A stretch of 64,000 nucleotides of DNA, taken from contig JAWKUB010000010.1 of NCBI GenBank assembly GCA_041398745.1, positions 186,001 through 250,000 on the forward strand, given 5' to 3'. A model generated the notes under the pieces. It had not been told where the DNA came from. It saw nothing but the letters and a program-made list of their open reading frames with translations, and made no database searches. The stretch is from JACKHO01 sp041398745. Its GTDB lineage: Bacteria > Planctomycetota > Planctomycetia > Planctomycetales > Planctomycetaceae. Of the stretch, positions 1 to 8,377 are shown in pieces. Made by a program: the position numbers and the translations under genes. Every line of letters begins with the position of its first letter. Positions within the stretch are counted from its first letter, which is position 1.

Positions 1-2
1 AC

Positions 3-149
3 GGTGGCGACGACGTTCTCATGGGCGAAGCCGGCAACGACTGGCTCTACAGCGGCACCGGTAGCCATGATGTCATGGACGGTGGCCTGGGCCGCGACGT
101 CATCAACGGCGTCCGCGAGCCATTCGCCTCACTGTTCTCTACCGTATGA
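3..149 (+). CDS. C-terminal end of an RTX/hemolysin-type calcium-binding repeat protein (partial)
   Basis: The reading frame is open from the left edge and ends in TGA after 48 residues. It reads GGDDVLMGEAGNDWLYSGTG and continues with DGGLGRDVING, which are glycine- and aspartate-rich nonapeptide repeats of the RTX (GGxGxDxLx) type that bind calcium in beta-rolls. Such repeats normally sit at the C terminus of large secreted or surface proteins, so this is only the tail of a gene whose body lies outside the window. The last residues (REPFASLFSTV) are not repetitive. A strong hairpin follows 31 bases after the stop. The family assignment is good; nothing can be said about the rest of the protein. 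Confidence 0.7.
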   Translation, partial: GGDDVLMGEAGNDWLYSGTGSHDVMDGGLGRDVINGVREPFASLFSTV

Positions 150-180
150 TTCGTAACTTGAACTGATCTGCTGTGTGTGA

Positions 181-214
181 AGCGCGGCCCGCTGGAATTC
201 CAGCGGGCCGCGCT
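181..214. terminator. Perfect 34-bp GC-rich palindrome, probable terminator
   Basis: The sequence AGCGCGGCCCGCTGG is followed by AATT and then by its exact reverse complement, giving a 15-bp stem (17 bp if the AATT also pairs). It lies 31 bases after the stop of the RTX-type gene. There is no long T tract after it, so it is a hairpin-type 3' end signal rather than a textbook rho-independent terminator. Confidence 0.6.
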
Positions 215-644
215 TGCAAATGTGGGATATCTACTGAGTCAATATCCCAATGACATGGCACGCAATGGATTTCAGTTGGGAATTTAATCTAGTGCTCTAT
301 TGAAAGCGGTCCACCGGAACCGTTTGAAAGCGTCATTGCGTGTAATCCTACGGCCAAGTCACCATTCGGATAGATGCAAGTGAGGAACAAGCAACAACGC
401 CCGCCGAAAACCAACGTATTCAAGAGCTTTGGACTCAATTTGGCACGAGAGTGCACAATAGCTTGAACGTGTTCAATGACCTGGATGACGCATGGACTTG
501 CAGCGTGTTGGTCGCGCAGTCATGCTCCGCAAGATCTTCGGCGGGCACTTTGCAGTTACCGTACACCAACCCGTCGAGGTAATTGATTGCAATCCAGGAA
601 TTACGATGGCATCGGCGTTTCAACTCATGGCCGCGGGCAAAAGT
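215..644. other. Non-coding stretch upstream of the lipoprotein gene
   Basis: I see no convincing gene here. The reading frame of the downstream lipoprotein stays open back to GTG/ATG codons near 492 and 606, but the residues before 645 do not look like a leader peptide. No clear promoter or structured RNA was recognised. Confidence 0.4.
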
Positions 645-1607
645 ATGCGTTCCACTTCTGTTACATTCTCAACCCTATTGATGATGTTGGCAGCCTGCCT
701 TACAGGCTGTAGCGAACCCTCTCGATCGAAAGCAACCAAACTCGAGTTGATGTCAATTGGAATGGCTTACCACAACTTTGCTGACAGGATAGGCCGTACC
801 CCGACAAGTGTGGAAGAATTAGCCCAGTTCTCAGAAGAGAATGGATCGATAGAACTGGCAACCGTAATTCGGTCGGACAACTATGTCATTCTCTGGGGTA
901 CGCCACTCATGGAAGGGGGTGGACCGGTTCGGTGTTTGCTGGGCTATCATCGCGACACGCCGACAAATGGCGGGTACACGCTCGATCGCGGTGGATTCGT
1001 CGAGTTGATGGAGAGTGCTGAATTCAACGCCTTCCCCCAATGCCCCCTATCCTCAGTTGTCGAGACCTCGGCAGACTCAACGGTCGAATCAACGGAAGAT
1101 TTACTCGAAGGGTTCATCGGTTCGCACCCGGATTTGCCACCGACCACAGCCGACGCTGAGGAGATGGAGGAAATCCGAGCGGACATCATCCGCTGTCTAC
1201 GAGTTGAATTGACCGGAGACGTTGAAACCGCACTTCGGTTCGCGCCCATTGCAGAAATCAATATGTACGGCGGAGAGCAAAGAACGAGGGCTGCTTACGC
1301 CGCGACATTTCAATTTACCAGTTCACTTGGAGCCAAGTTCGAAGGCGTATCCTTTCCCGAAAAGGCACAGTTCCTTAACTGCGATTCCGGTCCATATCGA
1401 CGATACATAGTCGTCCGAACCGTCAGCCTCGTCTCCGCAAATGACATACGTGTTCGCGCGAGCAGTTTCTTTGTTGGCGGGCAGTTGGAGAACGGCGAGT
1501 GGAAGTATTGCGATGGCACCAAAACCAAACAAATTCCGCTTCGAGCCTACTTCCCCGAATTCCCGGCGGAAGTGGAACTACCCATAATGAAGAAGGAACG
1601 TCTCTAG
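645..1607 (+). CDS. Hypothetical lipoprotein
   Basis: The product is not recognised. From the ATG at 645 the protein begins MRSTSVTFSTLLMMLAACLTGC, a basic start, a hydrophobic core and a lipobox (L-T-G-C), so it is predicted to be lipid-anchored after signal peptidase II cleavage at Cys22. Earlier in-frame starts exist at 492 and 606, but only the 645 start places the lipobox at the usual distance. The first half has a helix (SIGMAYHNFADRIGRTPTS) reminiscent of planctomycete exported proteins that carry a pilin-like LxxIxxAYHNF segment. The second half (about residues 175-320) is of unknown fold. The last codons lie in a 26-bp tandem duplication. It probably forms a single-gene unit, with the GntR gene converging on it from the right. 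Confidence 0.6.
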   Translation: MRSTSVTFSTLLMMLAACLTGCSEPSRSKATKLELMSIGMAYHNFADRIGRTPTSVEELAQFSEENGSIELATVIRSDNYVILWGTPLMEGGGPVRCLLGYHRDTPTNGGYTLDRGGFVELMESAEFNAFPQCPLSSVVETSADSTVESTEDLLEGFIGSHPDLPPTTADAEEMEEIRADIIRCLRVELTGDVETALRFAPIAEINMYGGEQRTRAAYAATFQFTSSLGAKFEGVSFPEKAQFLNCDSGPYRRYIVVRTVSLVSANDIRVRASSFFVGGQLENGEWKYCDGTKTKQIPLRAYFPEFPAEVELPIMKKERL

Positions 1608-1638
1608 CCCGTATGAAGAAAGAACGTCTCTAGCCCGT
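1587..1638. repeat. 26-bp tandem duplication across the lipoprotein stop codon
   Basis: Two head-to-tail copies of ATGAAGAA(G/A)GAACGTCTCT followed by AGCCCGT, with one mismatch. The first copy contains the last codons (MKKERL) and TAG stop of the lipoprotein gene. The second copy repeats a start-like ATG and another TAG just after it. It looks like a recent replication-slippage event. Confidence 0.8.
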
Positions 1639-1813
1639 AATTCCGTGTCGCTGGCATAAGGACTAAGGTAGTTTCTTGCCAAAATTGCGTGTCACTGGCT
1701 CACCACAATCGAGAAAAGCTCGATGTTCCGTCAACTTTCTCGTACGATTGACTGCATCTGAAAACACACGATTTCGACCCGCACCACACTAGATTTGGTT
1801 CTCATGGCGCCTT

Positions 1814-2488
1814 CTAAGAACCGGGAACAAGTGTTTTCAACCCACGGCGCAAATGCTCCACCATGAGGCAAGCCGCCTGCTCACCATTTCCGTGCTCCAA
1901 CCTGTTGATGATTTCACGATGTTCAACGACGCTGGCGTGCATCCGCTGGGGGACGTGTTGAATCACCCGCATGACAATGCGGAAAATGCGGTCACGGAGT
2001 TGACGCAGTATTCGTTCGATGTCCGCGTTTCCCGCGAATTTGGCCATTAATAAGTGGAACTCGCTGTCGCAGGCAATGAAGGCTTCGAGATCGTTCGCTG
2101 CTGCACGCTCTTCGTACAGCGCCACGTTCGCGCGTAACTGTTCAACCTGATCAGTCGAGACGCTTCTCGCCAGTTTGCGGACGACCAGCGTTTCCAAGGC
2201 CTCGCGAACCTCGAAGTGGTCGACGATTTCGCTGGTCGTCAAATCGCTTACGACAATTCCCCTTTGCGGCCCAATGGACAAGAGCCCTTCAGTCTCCAGT
2301 CGCTCAACCGCTGACCGTACCGGGGAGAGGCTCATGCCAAGTTCGGCCGCCAGATTGCGGGTCGACAGGAGCGGCGCCTGCTCGAGTTGGCCCCCCAAGA
2401 TCCGAGACTTGAGCTCTGTGTAGGCTCGTTCACGGAGCAAACCGTTATTCGTCGCATCTTCGCCTCGTCGTGACTGGACGGATTTCAT
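1814..2488 (-). CDS. GntR family transcriptional regulator, FadR (FCD) subfamily
   Basis: An N-terminal winged helix-turn-helix (LRERAYTELKSRILGGQL, then LAAELGMSLSPVRSAVERLE) is followed by an all-helical FCD ligand domain containing the expected D..H and H residues (CDSEFHLLMAKFAGN, EHREIINRLEHG). FCD regulators usually bind small organic acids or sugar acids with a metal ion and act as repressors released by the ligand. I chose the internal ATG at 2488. The in-frame ATG at 2518 adds ten residues but lies inside a 16-bp palindrome that looks like this protein's operator. The gene faces away from the glycosidase-type cluster starting near 2569, so it is the obvious candidate regulator of itself and of that cluster. 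The ligand is unknown. Confidence 0.85.
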   Translation of the reverse strand: MKSVQSRRGEDATNNGLLRERAYTELKSRILGGQLEQAPLLSTRNLAAELGMSLSPVRSAVERLETEGLLSIGPQRGIVVSDLTTSEIVDHFEVREALETLVVRKLARSVSTDQVEQLRANVALYEERAAANDLEAFIACDSEFHLLMAKFAGNADIERILRQLRDRIFRIVMRVIQHVPQRMHASVVEHREIINRLEHGNGEQAACLMVEHLRRGLKTLVPGS

Positions 2489-2516
2489 GAGTGCGACTCT
2501 GGCCAATTGGAATTCC

Positions 2517-2532
2517 ATCTGATATATCAGAT
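2517..2532. promoter_or_regulatory. Probable GntR/FadR-type operator palindrome
   Basis: ATCTGATATATCAGAT is a perfect 16-bp palindrome. Its core, TGATATATCA, resembles operators of FCD-type GntR regulators, which are short AT-centred palindromes. It lies between the divergent GntR gene and the glycosidase/serine hydrolase gene, so it could control both. The binding assignment is inferred from position and symmetry. Confidence 0.5.
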
Positions 2533-2568
2533 GCCGATGCTAACGGTTTTTTCCGGACGGTCAAACGC

Positions 2569-4731
2569 TTGCTCAATTTGTCATTGATTTCATCAGTCTG
2601 TTTTTTCGGTACGCGAGCCAAGCGACTAAGGCAATGGTTCGCAGTGTTGGCTCTGCTGGCATTCGTATGCCAGAGCAGTTTAGTCCGGGCAGAAGGCACG
2701 GAAGTCTCCATCTCAGGGACGCGTTTCCTGTTGAACGGCCAGCCGACGAATCCCGAGACACCGTGTGAAGGTCTGCTGATGAATGTTCGCATGGTCAATG
2801 CGACATTCGAAGATGCCGGGCGACAGGAGTTTGATCCCGCCGAGAACACCGCCGAGTTCATTGCGAAACTCGACGACTACGCCGCACACGGTGTGAATGC
2901 GTTCACACTGAATCTGCAGGGAGGGATGCCAGGGTATGAAGGGGCGATCAATTCAGCTTTTGAACCTGACGGAGCGTTGCGGCCTGACTACCTGAAGCGT
3001 GTCGAACGGGTCATCCGTGAATGCAACAAACGTGGGATGGTTGTCATCCTGGGCCTCTATTACCAGCGACAGTCCAAGATTCTACGCGATGAAGCAGCTG
3101 TAAAAGCCGGAGTCGTCAACGCGGCTCGTTGGGTGGACGAACGTGGCTTTCGCAACGTTCTCATTGAAATCGCCAATGAGTTTCCCCACAACGGATTTCG
3201 GCATGAAGTCATCCGTAGTGCAAAAGGCCAGGCTTCGCTGCTTCGACTCGCCAAGTCCACGTCCCCCAAACTGTTGGTGACCGCCAGTGGTTATGGTGAT
3301 GGCAAGGTGCATCCCGAAGTCGCCGAAGCGTGTGACTTCCTGACGCCGCACTGGAATGGCACCCGAGTCGCGGACATCCCCACGCGTGTTGCTGAGCTCA
3401 AACGGTATGGTAAGCCCATTGTCTGCAATGAAGATGACAAGACGGGACAGGATGCCGTGGACGCGATGCACGCATCAGTTGAGAGTGGATGCGGTTACGG
3501 ATTAATGCTCAAGGACCACAACCAGGCGTTCCCATTCCATTTTAACGGGGGCGCAGATGATCCCGTGTACTACGCAGCGCTTCAGACCCTCGACACAGAT
3601 CGCAAGAATGTCAGCGCCGCTGCATCCTCTTCTCGTTCCATTTATTTCCCACCGCCAGAATCCAAAGGCGGTTGGCGGATGGTTGAGACCGAAGCCGAAA
3701 TCGAAACGATTGGCGGAATGGACACGGAGAAGATTGCCGAACTGCGGCAGTGGCTCCTCCATTCTGATAATCGCCCTTTCGCTGCTGTGGTCATTCGTCA
3801 TGGCACAATTGTCCTGCAGGTTGAACGGGGCAACAGCGCCGCCACCGATGCCCGTCGAGTCGCTTCGGTATCGAAGGCGATTTGCGCGACAGTGCTGGCC
3901 ATTGCATCAGAACGTAGCCAGCAGGGACTGACACCCCGCAAAATGTCGTTCGATGACCATGCCTTCCAATTCATTCCGTGGGCTCAGCCATTGAGTGATC
4001 CACGCAAAGCTGACATCACCGTCAAGCAGTTGCTCAACCACACGTCTGGAATATGCCCCGAAGCAACGGGGGCACCGAATGATGGCAGCTGGGATTACAT
4101 TCTCGGCCACAGCGGTGACGAACGGACGGCAAAGCTGGCATTTGATCCAGGAACCGGCTGCGGCTATTCGACACAGGCGCTCGTTCACGCTGCACTCGTC
4201 TGTGAAAACGTGACGGGAAAGCCCTACGACCAGTTCGCGATTGAGGCACTGTTTCAGCCACTCGGTATCGAGAAGTGGTGGTTTCAGTATTACGAAGGGG
4301 GAGACGTTGGACGCAAACCGTCGCACGGACTTGGGCTTCCCGCTCGCGAACTGGCGCGTGTTGGCTACTGCATGCTGCACAATGGTCGATGGAACGAACA
4401 ACAGGTCGTTCCCCAATGGTTCATCGAACAGACCGCACTCCCCTCGCACGAGGTCACGACTCCAGAGCTGCGCTGGCAACTGAACCCGGCCGTATTCACG
4501 CTCGGATGGGAGCTTCCAGCGAAGCACTTCGCTGAGAGCGGCAAGCACATTGCGGGCATCCCGGCCGACGCCCGTTACAAACCGGGAAGCGGCGGCCAAT
4601 TGCTGGCCTTTGTCCCCAGCCTCGACCTGGTCATCGCCCGACAGACCGGCGCCAGCGGACAATGGGACTATGAAGAATTCCTCCGCCGCGCTTGTGACGC
4701 GGTCATTCCAAAACCCAAACCGACCGAGTGA
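2569..4731 (+). CDS. Secreted fusion: GH5-like glycosidase domain plus beta-lactamase-type serine hydrolase
   Basis: After a hydrophobic signal (WFAVLALLAFVCQSSLVRAEG) the first half looks like a TIM-barrel glycosidase of the cellulase (GH5-like) group: the segments GVNAFTLNLQGG, RGMVVILGLYYQ and NVLIEIANEFPHNG fit barrel strands, and NE in the last is the usual acid/base position. The second half is a serine hydrolase of the class C beta-lactamase/esterase fold: S-V-S-K is the nucleophile motif, CGYSTQAL sits where Y-x-N is expected, and KPGSGGQ replaces the KTG box. The start is uncertain. The frame is open from GTG 2491, but that overlaps the operator; TTG 2569 is my choice, with no clear ribosome site. 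The stop overlaps the start of the next gene, so the two are probably co-transcribed. Confidence 0.75.
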   Translation: MLNLSLISSVCFFGTRAKRLRQWFAVLALLAFVCQSSLVRAEGTEVSISGTRFLLNGQPTNPETPCEGLLMNVRMVNATFEDAGRQEFDPAENTAEFIAKLDDYAAHGVNAFTLNLQGGMPGYEGAINSAFEPDGALRPDYLKRVERVIRECNKRGMVVILGLYYQRQSKILRDEAAVKAGVVNAARWVDERGFRNVLIEIANEFPHNGFRHEVIRSAKGQASLLRLAKSTSPKLLVTASGYGDGKVHPEVAEACDFLTPHWNGTRVADIPTRVAELKRYGKPIVCNEDDKTGQDAVDAMHASVESGCGYGLMLKDHNQAFPFHFNGGADDPVYYAALQTLDTDRKNVSAAASSSRSIYFPPPESKGGWRMVETEAEIETIGGMDTEKIAELRQWLLHSDNRPFAAVVIRHGTIVLQVERGNSAATDARRVASVSKAICATVLAIASERSQQGLTPRKMSFDDHAFQFIPWAQPLSDPRKADITVKQLLNHTSGICPEATGAPNDGSWDYILGHSGDERTAKLAFDPGTGCGYSTQALVHAALVCENVTGKPYDQFAIEALFQPLGIEKWWFQYYEGGDVGRKPSHGLGLPARELARVGYCMLHNGRWNEQQVVPQWFIEQTALPSHEVTTPELRWQLNPAVFTLGWELPAKHFAESGKHIAGIPADARYKPGSGGQLLAFVPSLDLVIARQTGASGQWDYEEFLRRACDAVIPKPKPTE

Positions 4732-7673
4732 TGTTGTCCAAGTATTCAGAGAATAACCGGCGCATGGTCGATGGCCACGGCATCGCTCACGCCGTTGTTT
4801 GCCGGTCGCTTGTGTTCATCCTGATGATCGCCAGCCTGGCGTCACCGGCGGCATTGTATGCCGAGGAAGCCCCCCGTTTCTTTCGCGGTTTGAATCTGAA
4901 TGGCCCAGCAGTCCAAATTGATGGCTACGAGTGGGAAGGACAGGACTCAACGCATTACGCCTGTCAGGACAAGGCCTTCGATAATCAGAATGTTTCGCTG
5001 GTACCAGAAACCGACGCTGACCGGGCGAAAATGATCCGCAGCAGCCGTTGGGGAGGAAATCGCCTGGAACTGACGGATATCCCACCCGGTCTTTACACAC
5101 TGTTTCTCTATGTCTGGGAAGACAACAACTCCGAAACGTATTCAATCGACCTCAATGGTCAGCGAGTTCTGACCAACTACAAGAGCGGGTCGACAGGACA
5201 TTGGGAGCGGCTTGGGCCATGGCATACGCAGGTCCGCAGTGATCGGAAGATCATCCTCACGAGTCAGGGGGGCGCGGCAAACTGGTCAGGTGTCGAAATC
5301 TGGTCCGGTCGTTACGACGGACTTGGTGAGACACTGAGCGAAGAACAACTCGCCTTCTTTGAGAAGCGCATTCGTCCTTTGCTGGTCAATCAGTGTTATG
5401 AATGCCACAGCGCCGAGTCCGACGATCTTGGTGGCGAATTGCTGTTGGATTCTCGTGCGACTCTCCGCCGTGGCGGGACAAATGGTCCGGCGGTTGTGCC
5501 CGGCGACACGACCAGGAGTCTGCTCATTGAAGCAGTCCACTACGGCAACGAAAATCTGCAAATGCCTCCCGACGGCAAGCTGTCCGATGCCGAAATTCGT
5601 GACCTGGAGCAATGGGTCAAGATGGGAGCACCTGATCCACGGTCGACTGCGACGAAACATCTCGGCAAGCAAATTGACATTGCCGCTGCTCGTGAGTTCT
5701 GGTCGCTGCGGCCCATTGCCGACTCTCCCGTGCCAGTCGTTAAGAACTCGAACTGGTCCGCAAATGACATCGATCGATTCGTGTTGGCAAAACAGGAAGA
5801 GCACGGTCTCGAGCCCGCTCCCGATGCCGACAAGCGAACGCTCATTCGTCGAGCCACCTACGACCTCACCGGACTTCCACCGACCCCTGAAGAAGTCGCT
5901 GCGTTTCTCGCCGACAAATCGCCGCAGGCTTTTAACCGCGTGGTTGACCGCCTCCTGGATTCGCCGCGTTATGGCGAGCGCTGGGGACGTCATTGGCTCG
6001 ATGTGGTGCGCTATGCCGACACCGCTGGCGACAATTCCGATTACCCCATCCCACAAATCTATCGTTACCGGGACTGGGTGATCGACGCTTTCAACCGGGA
6101 CCTCCCGTATGACGAGTTCGTGCGGGACCAACTTGCTGGAGACCTCCGTGGCGGGACAACGGACGAGGAACGCAATGCCCGAGTCATTGCAACGGGATAC
6201 CTCGCCAATGCCCGTCGCTTTGGTTCCCGAGTCGATGATTATCCCTGGCACCTCACCATCGAAGACACCATTGACAACCTGGGCAAAACATTTCTGGGGA
6301 CATCTCTGGGATGCACGCGCTGTCACGATCACAAGTTTGATCCATTCACCACGCGCGACTATTACGGGCTGTACGGCATTTTCAGCAGCACACGTTATCC
6401 GTGGCCTGGTATCGAACTCGACAAGCGGCAGCGGGAATTCGTCGCGCTCGTGGCCCCCGACGAGCGTGCCAAAGTGGAACAGGCGCAGGCTTCGTGGAAC
6501 AAGGAGCAGTCGCAACTTGACGACGAAGTGAAGAAGCTCAAGGACGCTTTGAAGAAGGCTCCCGAAGCAGAGAAGAAAGAAGCCGAAGAGAAACTCCGCG
6601 ACGCGGAACGGAGAACTTCGCGGCATCGGCAGCAAAAACCGCTATTTGAAGCCGCCTATGCTGTGATCGATGCAGCAACACGTGGTGAAGCAGCGGTGCA
6701 AATCAAAGGAGATCCCGCACGACTTGGGGACATTGTCCCACGTCACTTCCCGGCAGTTCTCGGCGGAAGCGAACTCCCCGCTAATTCCAATGCAAGCGGT
6801 CGAGCGGAATTGGCCGAATGGCTCGTATCGGACGCCAATCCTTTGCCTGCTCGAGTAATGGTCAATCGCATTTGGCAGCATCATTTCGGGCGAGGCATCG
6901 TTCCGACTCCGAATGACTTCGGCAAGCAGGGAAAGCCGCCAACGCATCCTGAGTTACTCGACTGGCTGGCAGTCCGGTTTCGCGAAAGCGGATGGTCGGT
7001 CAAGTCGATGCATCGACTCATTCTCCTGTCACGAACTTATCGGCAGTCCTCCGTTCGAGCCCCACGGTCACTGGAAACCGATCCATCGAACGACTGGCTG
7101 GCCGGATATCCGAGACGCAGGCTCGACGCCGAGGCCATCCGCGACACGCTGCTTGCGCTCGGCGGAAACCTCGACCTCTCGCCAGCAGGTCCACATCCCT
7201 TTCCAGAACAGCGGACTTGGGATTTTACGCAGCACAAGCCGTTCAAGGCCCTCTACGAAACAAACCGCCGCAGCGTCTTTTTGATGACCCAGCGAATTCA
7301 GCGGCATCCATTCCTGGCAATCTTCGATGGGGCCGATCCGTCGACCAGCACTGCCACCAGAATGACCAGTACGACGCCCCTACAGGCACTGTACCTGCTG
7401 AACGATCCGTTCGTTCACACGCAGTCAGAGTTGGTGTCGCGGCGAGTTCAGTCCCACGTCGATGACGACGCCGGCCGGGTGAAATACGCCTACGAACTCA
7501 TTCTCTCCCGCCCACCATTCGATGCAGAAATCAAGGAGGCTCAAACATTTTTGAAAGACGCCGGTGAACTCCTGCAGCGGAGCGGAACCAGCAAGGAGCA
7601 GTCGGAGCCCTTGGCCTGGGATGCCTATATCCGCACGTTGCTGCGTCTCAATGATTTCGTTTACTTGGATTGA
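4731..7673 (+). CDS. Planctomycete cytochrome-like protein (PSCyt1, DUF1549, DUF1553)
   Basis: A large exported protein. The signal peptide (SLVFILMIASLASPAALYAEE) is followed by a carbohydrate-binding, malectin-like region (about residues 45-195), a PSCyt1 domain with a haem-type CYECH motif near residue 223, the DUF1549 region (RFVLAKQEEHGLEPAPDADK, HWLDVVRYADT) with a second C-x-x-CH (GCTRCHDHKFDP), a charged coiled coil (EVKKLKDALKKAPEAEKKEAEEK) and the C-terminal DUF1553 region (ANPLPARVMVNRIWQHHFG). These proteins occur in many copies in planctomycetes next to DUF1501 proteins. Their reaction is not known; electron transfer linked to polysaccharide degradation is a guess. The ATG overlaps the previous stop (ATGA-like), with ATG 4764 as an alternative start. 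The DUF1501 partner lies downstream, separated by the transposase insertion. Confidence 0.9.
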   Translation: MLSKYSENNRRMVDGHGIAHAVVCRSLVFILMIASLASPAALYAEEAPRFFRGLNLNGPAVQIDGYEWEGQDSTHYACQDKAFDNQNVSLVPETDADRAKMIRSSRWGGNRLELTDIPPGLYTLFLYVWEDNNSETYSIDLNGQRVLTNYKSGSTGHWERLGPWHTQVRSDRKIILTSQGGAANWSGVEIWSGRYDGLGETLSEEQLAFFEKRIRPLLVNQCYECHSAESDDLGGELLLDSRATLRRGGTNGPAVVPGDTTRSLLIEAVHYGNENLQMPPDGKLSDAEIRDLEQWVKMGAPDPRSTATKHLGKQIDIAAAREFWSLRPIADSPVPVVKNSNWSANDIDRFVLAKQEEHGLEPAPDADKRTLIRRATYDLTGLPPTPEEVAAFLADKSPQAFNRVVDRLLDSPRYGERWGRHWLDVVRYADTAGDNSDYPIPQIYRYRDWVIDAFNRDLPYDEFVRDQLAGDLRGGTTDEERNARVIATGYLANARRFGSRVDDYPWHLTIEDTIDNLGKTFLGTSLGCTRCHDHKFDPFTTRDYYGLYGIFSSTRYPWPGIELDKRQREFVALVAPDERAKVEQAQASWNKEQSQLDDEVKKLKDALKKAPEAEKKEAEEKLRDAERRTSRHRQQKPLFEAAYAVIDAATRGEAAVQIKGDPARLGDIVPRHFPAVLGGSELPANSNASGRAELAEWLVSDANPLPARVMVNRIWQHHFGRGIVPTPNDFGKQGKPPTHPELLDWLAVRFRESGWSVKSMHRLILLSRTYRQSSVRAPRSLETDPSNDWLAGYPRRRLDAEAIRDTLLALGGNLDLSPAGPHPFPEQRTWDFTQHKPFKALYETNRRSVFLMTQRIQRHPFLAIFDGADPSTSTATRMTSTTPLQALYLLNDPFVHTQSELVSRRVQSHVDDDAGRVKYAYELILSRPPFDAEIKEAQTFLKDAGELLQRSGTSKEQSEPLAWDAYIRTLLRLNDFVYLD

Positions 7674-7682
7674 AACCCGAGT

Positions 7683-7768
7683 CAGCCGCCGGGCGCTAGC
7701 CCACGGTTCGTGTCGACACACCCATATGTGATGGTAAGAAACCGGACGCCAGCGCGTTCCGGCTAATG
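7683..7768. repeat. Bipartite REP repeat (BIME-like), left copy
   Basis: Two hairpin-forming halves, CAGCCGCCGGGCGCTAGCCC (7683) and GAAACCGGACGCCAGCGCGT (7738), are separated by 28 bases. Read on opposite strands the halves resemble each other (GAAnCCG, AGCGC, CGGCTGA), so the unit is an inverted pair of REP sequences. The same unit with the same 28-base gap recurs at 8278-8363. Confidence 0.8.
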
Positions 7769-7779
7769 CGAGGGCGACG

Positions 7780-8262
7780 ATGACAAATGACGAACCAATT
7801 GCGTACTTCATCACCTGGACCGTTTACGGAACACACTTACAGGGGGATATCCGAAGTTGGCGACGACGGAATCGAGGCGAACAAGTGCCGCAACCTCGTT
7901 TGGTCGAGTGGCGTCATGAGCGGCTTAAGCACGATATTGTCTTGCTGTCTTTGAACCAACGGAAGGTCGTGGAATCGGAATGCCAGCGACATTGCGACAT
8001 CCGTAGTTGGCGGCTTTGGGAAGTCAACCCGCGTTCAAATCATGTGCATGCGGTCATCACGGCAGTCGGCTATTCTGGGAAAACCGTTCGCGACCAACTG
8101 AAAGCCAACTGTACGCGAGGTTTGCGTGAAATTTGGGAAGTATTTCACGACCGCCCGGTTTGGACGGTCGGCGGTGATTGGAGATGCGTCAATACCGAGG
8201 ACGACCTTCAAGTGATTTGCCAGTACGTGCGAGAAGCGCAAGATCGTGTAGATCGGAAATAG
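7780..8262 (+). CDS. REP-associated tyrosine transposase (Y1_Tnp/RAYT-like)
   Basis: The 160-residue protein has the layout of a single-domain HUH transposase (IS200/IS605-related, RAYT group). It begins with the conserved strand YFITWTVYGTHLQGD, has the metal-binding H-x-H motif in NHVHAVI near residue 90, and ends with a helix YVREAQDR whose tyrosine fits the catalytic position. This family cuts single-stranded DNA at hairpin repeats through a 5'-phosphotyrosine bond. The length is normal for the family and the motifs are intact, so the gene may be active. It has its own repeats 12 bases upstream and 16 bases downstream. The start is the ATG after GGGCGACG. It is clearly a different functional class from its exported-protein neighbours. 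Confidence 0.85.
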   Translation: MTNDEPIAYFITWTVYGTHLQGDIRSWRRRNRGEQVPQPRLVEWRHERLKHDIVLLSLNQRKVVESECQRHCDIRSWRLWEVNPRSNHVHAVITAVGYSGKTVRDQLKANCTRGLREIWEVFHDRPVWTVGGDWRCVNTEDDLQVICQYVREAQDRVDRK

Positions 8263-8277
8263 TTGAACAGCCATTAT

Positions 8278-8363
8278 CAGCCGCCGGGCGCTAGCCCACG
8301 GTTCCTGCACAAAGTTGAAGAGCCAATTCCGTGAAACCGGACGCTAGCGCGTTCCGGCTGATG
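8278..8363. repeat. Bipartite REP repeat (BIME-like), right copy
   Basis: The second copy of the repeat at 7683-7768, in the same orientation. The left half (27 bases from 8278) is identical. The right half (from 8333) differs at two positions (GACGCT for GACGCC, CTGATG for CTAATG). The 28-base spacer is the same length but has a different sequence, which argues that the two halves are the functional parts. Confidence 0.8.
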
Positions 8364-8377
8364 AGAGAAACATATTC

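Larger units (their letters stand above)
7683..8363. mobile_element. REP-associated transposase unit (transposase between two direct BIME copies)
   Basis: A single-gene unit consisting of a Y1/HUH transposase bracketed by two nearly identical 86-bp repeat units in direct orientation. It sits between a PSCyt1-DUF1549-DUF1553 gene and its DUF1501 partner, which are normally adjacent, so it appears to have been inserted into that operon. RAYT-type transposases are known to be flanked by the REP sequences they act on. No target duplication was identified. Confidence 0.75.

Noticed and set aside
3907..4662. A 251-residue antisense frame in the serine hydrolase half
   Set aside because: It overlaps conserved catalytic motifs on the other strand and has no recognisable protein character.
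5286..6635. A 449-residue open frame on the minus strand, opposite the PSCyt1-DUF1549-DUF1553 gene
   Set aside because: It mirrors the codon pattern of the sense gene and shows no domain. Long antisense frames are common in GC-rich genes with strong third-position bias.
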